Assembly: GCA_026193355.1 (NCBI GenBank)
Contig: JAPHTL010000337.1
Location: 1-37,416 of the forward strand
Origin: Rhodospirillales bacterium
Lineage (GTDB): Bacteria > Pseudomonadota > Alphaproteobacteria > Rhodospirillales > JAPHTL01
Reading direction: 5' to 3'
DNA: 37,416 nucleotides
Shown here piece after piece: positions 28,025 through 34,543 of this stretch. Under the pieces are notes generated by a model. The model saw only the letters and a program-made list of their open reading frames with translations. It was not told the DNA's origin and did not search any database. The stretch's first letter is position 1; the number at the start of each line of letters is the position of its first letter. Position numbers and translations under genes: made by a program.

Positions 28025-28378
28025 TTACACCTTCAAGGCCAGCAGTTTGGCCCGAACGTGATCGTCAAACCCCACGAAGATGGAGCCCGCCGCATCGAAA
28101 ACCGGTCTTTTGATCAGGGCGGGATGATCGAGCATCAGTGAAATCGAGCGCCTTTCATCGATGTCATCCCTTTCATCATCGGACAATTTTCGCCATGTCG
28201 TCCCCCTGCGGTTGAGAAGATTCTCCCAACCAACGGCATCCGCCCATACGGCAAGTGTTACCCGATCCAGCCCGTCCCTGCGCACGTCATGGAAGGAATG
28301 GGCGATATCCGCATCCTTGAGCCAGGAAAGAGCCTTCCGGCAGGTATCGCAATTCCGTATCCCGTAAACGGTTATCAT
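28025..28378 (-). CDS. ArsC/Spx-family protein (YffB-like)
   Basis: This 117-residue thioredoxin-fold protein starts VYGIRNCDTCRKALSWL (Cys10, Cys13) and carries RRSISLMLDHPALIKRPVFD, both typical of YffB-type ArsC-family proteins. True arsenate reductases of this fold use a different Cys context, and no ars genes are near, so an arsenic role is unlikely. The YffB group is mostly uncharacterised. Its ATG overlaps the stop of the preceding gene as ATGA, so translation is coupled. Confidence 0.88.
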   Translation of the reverse strand: MITVYGIRNCDTCRKALSWLKDADIAHSFHDVRRDGLDRVTLAVWADAVGWENLLNRRGTTWRKLSDDERDDIDERRSISLMLDHPALIKRPVFDAAGSIFVGFDDHVRAKLLALKV

Positions 28379-28689
28379 TCCGCCTCCTCAGGCGCTTTAA
28401 CGGCTTCATTCATGATCGCACGGGCAAGTTCAACATCGCGCATCGTCAGTCCGCCCGCATCGTGCGTCGTCAAAACGATATCGACCCTGTTGTAGGCATT
28501 CGTCCATTCGGGATGGTGGTTCATTTCCTCAGCCACCGATGCGACACGCGTCATGAAAGCAAACGCCTCGGCAAAATCAGCGAACATGAAAGAACGCTCG
28601 ATGCAATCACGCGCCGCGCCTTCACGCCAGCCATCAAGGCCGAACAGCGCGTCCTTTCTTTCAGTGGCGGTCAGACGATCAACCATCAT
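28375..28689 (-). CDS. phhB: Pterin-4a-carbinolamine dehydratase
   Basis: This 104-residue enzyme recycles 4a-hydroxytetrahydropterin, usually with aromatic amino acid hydroxylases, but it is also common in bacteria that lack them. The signature EMNHHPEW (His58, His59) and the downstream YNRVDIVLTTHDAGGLT are characteristic. Two ATGs at 28689 and 28686 are preceded by GAGGCGGG. No phenylalanine hydroxylase is in the window. The gene overlaps the ArsC-like gene by four bases. Confidence 0.92.
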   Translation of the reverse strand: MMVDRLTATERKDALFGLDGWREGAARDCIERSFMFADFAEAFAFMTRVASVAEEMNHHPEWTNAYNRVDIVLTTHDAGGLTMRDVELARAIMNEAVKAPEEAE

Positions 28690-28695
28690 CCCGCC

Positions 28696-29361
28696 TCAGA
28701 ATGCGACCATACGCCACCAGCGGCTGGCCTCAGATGCCGTCCACTGCGGGCCGTGGCCACTGAACAGGACCGTATCTTCCGGTATTTCGGCGAGTAACCG
28801 GGTGATTGATTCGTGCAATTTCGTCGAATCACCGCCCGGAAAGTCGGTCCGTCCCACCCCCTGATTGAAAAGCGTATCCCCGGTAAAGGCGAAACCGTCG
28901 AAGACATAGCATACCCCACCCGGCGTATGGCCCGGCGTATGAATCACCCGAACATTCGCACCCGAAAACGACAACGTCGGCTCTCCCGTGAAATAGTCGC
29001 AACTGGAAACGCCGCGAAACCCGCCCTGCCCCATTGCCGTAGCAAACGACGGCGCCTGCCGCATAACGACATCCTCTTCGATATGAGCGCGGCAAGGCAC
29101 AGGCATGGCATCCTGGATATCGCAGACACCACCGATATGGTCAGGATGTCCGTGGGTCAGCAGAATTTCGTTCAACCCACCGCCGTCGGCATCGACCTTG
29201 GCCAGAATCCTGGCGGCATCACTGCCGGGATCGATCAGCAGTTGTTCGCCACCTACCCGATGGCGAACAACGTAGCAGTTTTCATAATAGGGCGGCGCGG
29301 TGACGACAACGGAAACGTCAAAATCACCGAACGTATGGACATCGTGGCTGGCGGACATCAT
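28696..29361 (-). CDS. Metallo-beta-lactamase-fold hydrolase (glyoxalase II-like)
   Basis: This 221-residue cytoplasmic hydrolase has the zinc motif THGHPDH at about residues 69-75, HTPGHTPGG, FTGDTLFNQGVGRTDF and SGHGPQW, as in the glyoxalase II/YcbL group that cleaves thioesters. Start ATGs at 29361 and 29358 follow AAGGA; the longer in-frame extension covers a G-rich leader and is unlikely to be translated. The enzyme is first in a unit with phhB, the ArsC-like gene and lpxR. Substrate unknown. Confidence 0.88.
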   Translation of the reverse strand: MMSASHDVHTFGDFDVSVVVTAPPYYENCYVVRHRVGGEQLLIDPGSDAARILAKVDADGGGLNEILLTHGHPDHIGGVCDIQDAMPVPCRAHIEEDVVMRQAPSFATAMGQGGFRGVSSCDYFTGEPTLSFSGANVRVIHTPGHTPGGVCYVFDGFAFTGDTLFNQGVGRTDFPGGDSTKLHESITRLLAEIPEDTVLFSGHGPQWTASEASRWWRMVAF

Positions 29362-29487
29362 TGATCCTTGTTCAACGGGAAACGGCCCCCTGTAAAAGAA
29401 GACGCGATCATAAAGGGTTCGACCGTTGCAATGAATACCGCAATCATGAAGCGGCCATAAAATCGCCTGTGGCCGGTTACCGGCGCA

Positions 29488-29577
29488 CCCGCATCCCCGC
29501 ACCCCACCCTTCGGAGTAGGAACGCCGCCACCCGCAAGGCTGCGCAGTGCTCCCCACCCGGGTGTTTCCCCCACCCC
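29488..29577 (-). other. Potential G-quadruplex sequences
   Basis: On the minus strand the block at 29488-29509 reads GGG-T-GGGG-TGC-GGGG-ATGC-GGG, which satisfies the standard four-run motif with loops of 1, 3 and 4. A second block at 29552-29577 has four G-runs with loops of 1, 8 and 1, slightly over the usual limit. Both are on the strand and side that would form the leader of the MBL hydrolase message. Confidence 0.5.
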
Positions 29578-29717
29578 GAATAAAGTGCAATTTACATAAA
29601 AGTAGGGTTGAAGCAGTGAGAGGCGCCGGGGCCGAGAACCACACCAGGTGGAGGCCCATCATCGAATTTGCCCGTCGAACAATCTTGGCGCCCCCACGCC
29701 TTGGTATAAACGGGCAT

Positions 29718-29757
29718 GATGATAACCGGACGGAATAGACACCGCCCGGTTATCATC
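29718..29757. promoter_or_regulatory. Long dyad upstream of prkB
   Basis: Perfect 12-base arms GATGATAACCGG (29718-29729) and CCGGTTATCATC (29746-29757) are extended inward by CGG/CCG around an 8-base centre. No T-run follows on either strand, so it is not a terminator. It lies about 70 bases before the prkB start and just after a TATAAA, a good position for an operator or a 5' mRNA hairpin. Confidence 0.55.
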
Positions 29758-29826
29758 CCTCTTGAGGCCAACAGGGTTAACCTCGGCGCGCGCACAAGGC
29801 ACACCGAATCACCAGGAGCAACGTCA

Positions 29827-30714
29827 ATGTCGAAAAAGCATCCGGTCATCGCAGTCACCGGTTCGTCAGGCGCAGGCACCAGCACCGTCAAGGTCGCGTT
29901 CGAGCATATGTTCCGCCGTGAAAAGATCGTACCGGCCGTCATCGAAGGCGACAGCTTCCATCGCTACAACCGGGCGGATATGAAGAAGAAGGTTGCGGAA
30001 GCCGAGGAAAACGGCTGCCAGGCTTTCAGCCATTTCGGCGAGGACGCGAACCTGTTCGGTGATCTGGCAAGCCTTTTTGAAACCTACGGAAAGACCGGAT
30101 CAGGCAAGCGGCGGCTTTACCTGCACAACGAGGAAGAAGCGGAGCCCTACAAGAGCCTGAATCTCGGGGCGGGCGAGTTCACGCCGTGGGAAGACATCCC
30201 CGATGGAACGGATCTGCTTTTCTACGAAGGACTTCATGGCTGCGTAAAAACCGAGAAGGCCGACGTTGCAAGGCATGCCGATCTGAAGATTGGGGTTGTG
30301 CCGGTTATCAACCTTGAATGGATCCAGAAGATCCACCGTGATACAAAAACCCGCGGCTATTCGGAAGAAGCGGTCATGGACACGATCCTGCGCCGCATGC
30401 ACGATTACGTGCATTACATCATTCCCCAGTTCATCCTGACCGACATCAACTTCCAGCGGGTGCCAATCGTCGACACCTCCGATCCGATCATTGCGCGTGA
30501 CATTCCAACGCCGGACGAAAGCCTTGTCGTCATCCGTTTCAGGAAGATGGAACGCTTCAGCGTCGACTTCCCCTTCCTGCTCCAGATGATCAGCGGGTCA
30601 TGGATGTCGCGCCGCAATACCATCGTTGTTCCGGGTGGAAAAATGGGGCTGGCGATGGAGCTTATCCTGCAGCCGATATTGCACCAGATAATCCAGGACA
30701 AGACCAAGTCCTGA
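29827..30714 (+). CDS. prkB: Phosphoribulokinase, class I
   Basis: Phosphoribulokinase makes ribulose-1,5-bisphosphate from ribulose-5-phosphate and ATP, a Calvin-cycle-specific step. The 295 residues number almost exactly like the Rhodobacter sphaeroides enzyme. Intact features are the P-loop GSSGAGTST (12-20), catalytic Asp42 and substrate-binding His45 and Arg49 in EGDSFHRYNR, YEGLHG, and Arg171-Asp172-Arg176 in KIHRDTKTRGY (Arg168, Asp169 and Arg173 of R. sphaeroides). The C-terminus has FPFLL...SWMSRRNTIVVPGG. ATG 29827 has AGGAG eight bases upstream. No other cbb gene is seen. A divergent paralogue follows after 23 bases. Confidence 0.96.
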   Translation: MSKKHPVIAVTGSSGAGTSTVKVAFEHMFRREKIVPAVIEGDSFHRYNRADMKKKVAEAEENGCQAFSHFGEDANLFGDLASLFETYGKTGSGKRRLYLHNEEEAEPYKSLNLGAGEFTPWEDIPDGTDLLFYEGLHGCVKTEKADVARHADLKIGVVPVINLEWIQKIHRDTKTRGYSEEAVMDTILRRMHDYVHYIIPQFILTDINFQRVPIVDTSDPIIARDIPTPDESLVVIRFRKMERFSVDFPFLLQMISGSWMSRRNTIVVPGGKMGLAMELILQPILHQIIQDKTKS

Positions 30715-30737
30715 ACGGACCCAAGGGGAACACAGTC

Positions 30738-31622
30738 GTGACCGCAAAGCACCCCATCATCGCCGTTTCGGGCTCCTCTGGCGCAGGGCGGGGCATCGTC
30801 AGGGATGCCTTTAACAAGATCTTTCAGCGCGAGGGATACCTTGCGGCATGGGTGGACGGCTCCAGTTTCCACAAGTACGACCGTGAGGAAATGAGAGAGG
30901 CTATCGCAACGGCAGCAAAAAACGGCAATCCGAATTTCAGCCACTTTGGCATGGACGCCAACCTGCTCGACGAACTGGCTAATCTGTACAAGACCTACGG
31001 GGAAACGGGCACGGGAAAAAGGCGGTTTTACGTCCACGACGAAGCCAGTGAAGAAGAGTTCGAAGTTCCGCCTGGAAAGTTCACCGAGTGGGAAGAACTG
31101 CCGCCGGACACCGACTGCCTCGTCTACGAGGGGCTTCACGGGTGGGTCAAGGCGGATGGGGTTGATCTGGGACAACACCTGGACCTGCGAATCGGCGTTG
31201 TGCCCATCATCAATCTTGAGTGGATCAAGAAAATTCACCTCGACACAAGAACACGCGGATATTCCCAGGAAGCCGTCGTCGAAATGATCCTTCGACGCAT
31301 GCCCGATTATGTCCATTACGTCGTCCCGCAATTCAGGCGGTCTGACATCAACTTCCAACGGGTGCCCGTCGTCGATACATCATACCCGATGATCGCGCGG
31401 GATATTCCCACCGAAGATGAAAGCGTCGTCGTCATCCGGTTTCGCAAACCGGAAGAACTTGGCGTTGATTTTCCATATCTTTTGAAGAATCTACCTGGTG
31501 CATGGATGTCCCGGCGCAATACGATTGTCGTGCCGGGCGGGTGCCTTCAGATGACCATGCAACTGGTTCTGACGCCAATTATTCAGGACCTGATGGAGAC
31601 GCGAAAACGGTCCCTCGCCTGA
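30738..31622 (+). CDS. Phosphoribulokinase paralogue with altered active site
   Basis: This 294-residue protein aligns end to end with the upstream PrkB and the R. sphaeroides enzyme without gaps in numbering to residue 173. Three catalytic positions are changed: the P-loop is GSSGAGRGI instead of GSSGAGTST (18-20), Asp42 is Ser (DGSSFHKYDR), and Arg168 is Leu (KIHLDTRTRGY). His45, Arg49, Glu131, Lys165, Asp169 and Arg173 remain. The reading frame is intact and conserved elsewhere (INFQRVPVVDTS, SRRNTIVVPGG), so it is not a decaying pseudogene. It starts at GTG 30738 with AGGGGAA upstream. Automated annotation would probably call it an active PRK; a regulatory partner or a new substrate is more likely. 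Confidence 0.88.
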   Translation: MTAKHPIIAVSGSSGAGRGIVRDAFNKIFQREGYLAAWVDGSSFHKYDREEMREAIATAAKNGNPNFSHFGMDANLLDELANLYKTYGETGTGKRRFYVHDEASEEEFEVPPGKFTEWEELPPDTDCLVYEGLHGWVKADGVDLGQHLDLRIGVVPIINLEWIKKIHLDTRTRGYSQEAVVEMILRRMPDYVHYVVPQFRRSDINFQRVPVVDTSYPMIARDIPTEDESVVVIRFRKPEELGVDFPYLLKNLPGAWMSRRNTIVVPGGCLQMTMQLVLTPIIQDLMETRKRSLA

Positions 31623-31646
31623 CCTCCCAGCCCCTCCAAGAAAAAA

Positions 31647-31696
31647 AACTTCTCCCAATGCAAAAACAACTGTTGCAGTGGGGGGAATGCGAAGTT
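31647..31696 (+). other. Extended imperfect stem-loop after the prk pair
   Basis: Outer arms AACTTC (31647-31652) and GAAGTT (31691-31696) are perfect. Inner C-rich CCCA and G-rich TGGGG stretches and a TGCA...TGCA pair continue the stem. No T-run follows, so a processing or leader structure is more likely than a terminator. Confidence 0.35.
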
Positions 31697-31937
31697 ATTT
31701 AGACGCCTTCCCACCGCGGCACACGGAGCCAAATGCGGTGCGATTTGTTTTGAGGTTCCGGCTTTTGCCGGGTGTTTCGGGAGCCAAGCCACAGCTGCCG
31801 GCGTATGTCGATTACCGACAGTCTCGCCGATACAGCACAAAGCAGAACTCCCACCATTCTCCAAACGCGCCGCCAAGGCGGTTTTTGGCTACGGACGGAT
31901 GATTAAGGATCATCCGCTGATAGAGGGGTATCCGCCG
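31697..31937 (+). promoter_or_regulatory. Leader region of speDE
   Basis: The gap before speD carries a hairpin CCGGC-TTTT-GCCGG (31758-31771) and a terminator-like CCGCC-AA-GGCGG followed by TTTTT (31870-31886), about 50 bases before the speD start. The latter could attenuate speD transcription, although its two-base loop is tight. No convincing coding frame or known riboswitch was recognised. Confidence 0.35.
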
Positions 31938-32450
31938 ATGTCTCTGAATGACACCCTTGCTCATGTGGTGAATGAGTACGACCTCGTCGAGCGCGAGACG
32001 GTCAATACGATTTTGGCCGCCGGCAGCTCTGCAGTCGCAACCGCCGCGTTCAAGGAGCCGCAGGCCGAGGAACGCAAGGACTATTTCGTTGAAAAGGACG
32101 GGGAACGCTTTGCCGGAACCCACCTGATCATTGATCTGATCGGCGCCAAAAATCTCGGCGACATGAAACGCATGGATGCAGCCATGCGTGAATGTGTCGA
32201 GGTCTGCAAGGCGACCCTGTTGCACATCCACCTTCATCACTTCACCCCCAACGGCGGCATTTCCGGCGTTGCGGTGCTGAGCGAATCCCACATTTCCGTT
32301 CATACCTGGCCGGAGCGGGATTATGCCGCATTTGACGTTTTCATGTGTGGCGGCGCCGAGCCCCTGAATGCCATTCCCGTACTTGAAAAGGCGTTCGGTC
32401 CTGTGAAGGTTGTCGTCGATGAAATCCGTCGAGGCAAGGACGCGGCATGA
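31938..32450 (+). CDS. speD: S-adenosylmethionine decarboxylase proenzyme
   Basis: SpeD makes decarboxylated SAM, the aminopropyl donor for spermidine. The proenzyme self-cleaves at Glu116-Ser117 in VLSESHISVHTWPE, and Ser117 becomes the pyruvoyl group. The catalytic His of the HTWPE segment and the Cys in FDVFMCGG are present. The protein has 170 residues, about 50 more at the N-terminus than the short Thermotoga-type enzyme; the extra part (DTLAHVVNEYDLVERETVN...) is polar and helical. ATG 31938 follows GAGGGG. An in-frame ATG at 31899 has no ribosome site. The stop overlaps speE as ATGA. Confidence 0.93.
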   Translation: MSLNDTLAHVVNEYDLVERETVNTILAAGSSAVATAAFKEPQAEERKDYFVEKDGERFAGTHLIIDLIGAKNLGDMKRMDAAMRECVEVCKATLLHIHLHHFTPNGGISGVAVLSESHISVHTWPERDYAAFDVFMCGGAEPLNAIPVLEKAFGPVKVVVDEIRRGKDAA

Positions 32451-33298
32451 GCGATCGCTGGATCGAAGAAAAGATCCACGACGGAATCATTACGAGTTAC
32501 CGCGCGGACACCCTTTATTTCGAAACCGGAACCGGCCATCAGCATCTGGCGATCTTCGAGCACGCGAAGTTCGGCAAGATGCTCACCCTGGACGGAATCG
32601 CCCAACTCGCCGAGCGGGATGAGTTCATCTATCACGAAATGATGGCCCATGTGCCGATCCTGGCGCATGGCGCGGCCAAGTCCGTGTTGATCATCGGCGG
32701 CGGCGACGGTGGAATGCTTCGCCGCGTTCTGATGCATCCGGGCGTCGAAAAGGCCACGATGGTGGAAATCGATCCCGCGGTCACCGAAATGTGCCTTGAG
32801 CACTTCCCCGATGTCTCGAACGGCGCCTTCGAAGATCCCAGGACAAACCTTGTCTACGGCGACGGCGCGGCGTTCGTTCACGATTCCGCAGATCGTTTCG
32901 ATGTGATCATCGTTGATTCGACCGACCCCATCGGCCCGGCCGAGGTGCTTTTTACACGCGAGTTCTACACAGATTGCAAGGCGCACCTGAACGAAGGCGG
33001 TGTGCTGGTGATCCAGAGCGGCCTGCCATTCATGCAACCCTGGGAACTGACGGCGACGGCAGAGCATTTTCGGGCGCTTTTCGCCGCGCCATCCGCCTAT
33101 ATCGCGACAATCCCCAGCTATATCGGCGGAAACATGGTGTTCGGATGGGGCAGCGACGACCCGTCACTTCTGGATATCCCTGTCGAGACATTGAGGGAGC
33201 GTTTCAACGCGCTTGATCTGAATACCCGCTATTACACGCCCGAATTCCACAAGGCGGCATTCATCCTTCCGGTCTATCTGCGGGAACTGACCGAATAA
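32447..33298 (+). CDS. speE: Spermidine synthase
   Basis: SpeE transfers the aminopropyl group from decarboxylated SAM to putrescine in the cytoplasm. The 283-residue sequence has the N-terminal beta segment LDGIAQLAERDEFIYHEM, the nucleotide motif LIIGGGDGGMLRRV, EIDPAVTEMC, YGDGAAF and the catalytic loop VDSTDPIGPAEVL, all as in classical SpeE. It overlaps speD by four bases, so the two enzymes are made together. A second, membrane-bound spermidine synthase-like protein at 12058 lacks these catalytic details. Confidence 0.96.
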   Translation: MSDRWIEEKIHDGIITSYRADTLYFETGTGHQHLAIFEHAKFGKMLTLDGIAQLAERDEFIYHEMMAHVPILAHGAAKSVLIIGGGDGGMLRRVLMHPGVEKATMVEIDPAVTEMCLEHFPDVSNGAFEDPRTNLVYGDGAAFVHDSADRFDVIIVDSTDPIGPAEVLFTREFYTDCKAHLNEGGVLVIQSGLPFMQPWELTATAEHFRALFAAPSAYIATIPSYIGGNMVFGWGSDDPSLLDIPVETLRERFNALDLNTRYYTPEFHKAAFILPVYLRELTE

Positions 33299-33361
33299 CA
33301 GGCCGCAGGCCGTATATTCGCCCCCCCCAAGAAACAATTATTTCGTGAAATTCGACGCCCT

Positions 33362-34300
33362 CTAGACGCGGATGGCGATGTCGTCGTCTTCGGAAAGCGC
33401 CTGGACCACGGCGATATCCATCTCGCCGTCCAGCGCCCGCCTTATCTGATCGCTCGTCAACTTGCGGCGTTTGTAGGCTTCAAGCAGGCGGATTTCGACC
33501 ACGGCTTCCGCCGTCAGTGAGGAAAGAACGGTCTTGCGGATGTAACGCAAAAGTTCGGCATTGGCGCGTCCCTTGACCAGCGCATTGGTCAGCAACTCGC
33601 GCTGAAGAAGCTTTGGAAACCGCATGAGTTCATCAACGACGCCAACCTTGGCCTCAAGCGGAATCTTGGGGTGAATCATGATTCCGTCAAGACAGATGGA
33701 GAAAACGCCGAAATCGATGCGTCCGGCGACATTCCTGGTGAAATCGACAAACTCCTGATGGAACTCGCCCGGTGTCATGCGGCCCTGCGCAATATCGTCC
33801 AGAACGCCAAGGAAGCTTTGCAGCCTGCGGCGCGCCGGGGCGATATAGTTCCCAAGGTCGTTTTCGAGAGTCCTGATTTCGCTTTCGCGAAAACGCCTGA
33901 GCGCCACTTCCCTGGCGCTTTCCCTGACCCGGGACTGTTGCGCATTGTCGATAATGAGCGCGAACAGACGCTCCATCTTCTCATGATCAAGTCCGGTCGA
34001 ATGAAGGGCGGAACGGGCCAGAGGCAGCAAGGCGGTTTCGGCAACGATCGGATCGCGGGAAAAGATCGCGGCGACGGCGGCGGAATCCGCGCTCAGACGC
34101 GCAAGGGGCGTACCGGGGCGGCGGTCACGTATCTGGTCGCTGGTGACGTAGATATCCGTTCCTGGAATCGTCAGGTAGCGGCCAAGACGGACGCAATCGG
34201 CAAAATGGTCATAAAGGGTGATGGTGTGATCAGCAGTATCGGCCAGATCGATGATCCGCCGGTCAGGTCTGTTATTTTCGTGCCGCTCCATTCCGATCAT
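33362..34300 (-). CDS. Uncharacterised 312-residue protein
   Basis: I do not recognise this family. It is a charged, mostly helical cytoplasmic protein without signal peptide, membrane segment or cysteine-rich motif. The N-terminal ~90 residues contain RPDRRIIDLAD and a beta-like YLTIPGTDIYVTSDQIRD. The centre (about 110-190) is Arg-rich and coiled-coil-like (SRVRESAREVALRRFRESEIRTLENDLG). The C-terminus carries short repeated helices (RYIRKTVLSSLTAEAVVEIR, then LTSDQIRRALDGEMD). It starts at ATG 34300, with another ATG at 34291. It is divergent from glnS and converges on speE. Good coding periodicity makes it a real gene. Confidence 0.75.
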   Translation of the reverse strand: MIGMERHENNRPDRRIIDLADTADHTITLYDHFADCVRLGRYLTIPGTDIYVTSDQIRDRRPGTPLARLSADSAAVAAIFSRDPIVAETALLPLARSALHSTGLDHEKMERLFALIIDNAQQSRVRESAREVALRRFRESEIRTLENDLGNYIAPARRRLQSFLGVLDDIAQGRMTPGEFHQEFVDFTRNVAGRIDFGVFSICLDGIMIHPKIPLEAKVGVVDELMRFPKLLQRELLTNALVKGRANAELLRYIRKTVLSSLTAEAVVEIRLLEAYKRRKLTSDQIRRALDGEMDIAVVQALSEDDDIAIRV

Positions 34301-34543
34301 CGGAATTCATTCATCCCGCAGCAGTTAGCCAATCAGCAAGCCGATGCTATCAGTTAACATGACACAAAGACGACTCTTTTCGTTGCAAGAAGGCCTTTGC
34401 CTCCTGCTCGCCCCCTTTCTGGCGTTCGCATCTGGAAAGACGTCCCGGATAAGTTGGTTTGGCTTGGCAAGGGGGGCTTTCTTTGGCAAAACAAGGCGCA
34501 GGCGGTGCAAGGGTGCACACGACATCGGATTGGAACAAACACC
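34301..34543. promoter_or_regulatory. Divergent region between the 312-residue protein gene and glnS
   Basis: This 243-base gap should hold both promoters. A short hairpin GTGCA-AGGG-TGCAC lies at 34505-34518, about 25 bases before the glnS start. No clear -35/-10 pair or T-box was recognised. Confidence 0.3.

Larger units (their letters stand above)
29362..29826. other. Structured divergent intergenic region between the MBL hydrolase and prkB
   Basis: This 465-base gap has no credible gene. It holds a palindrome GCCGGT-T-ACCGGC (29472-29484), two G-rich blocks on the minus strand (29488-29509 and 29552-29577), a TATAAA at 29705-29710, and a strong dyad at 29718-29757 before prkB. It should contain the promoters of both flanking transcription units. 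Confidence 0.6.

Noticed and set aside
28025..28378. Arsenate reductase arsC
   Set aside because: The CDTC start and RRSISLMLDHP pattern fit the YffB group, and there are no other arsenic-resistance genes nearby.
28696..29574. N-terminally extended MBL hydrolase starting at 29574
   Set aside because: The extra 71 codons are encoded by the G-rich leader, have low-complexity Gly/Arg composition and no homology to the family N-terminus. ATG 29361/29358 has a ribosome site.
29480..29590. Minus-strand sequence resembling part of a ZTP (pfl) riboswitch, with GGTG...CACC followed by GGGGAGC
   Set aside because: The similarity is limited to a few short G-rich words. The conserved pseudoknot segment was not found and the downstream gene is not a purine or folate gene. 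A covariance-model search would settle it.
30738..31622. Decaying pseudogene copy of prkB
   Set aside because: The frame is intact over the full length, has a ribosome site and keeps most family residues; changes concentrate at catalytic positions.
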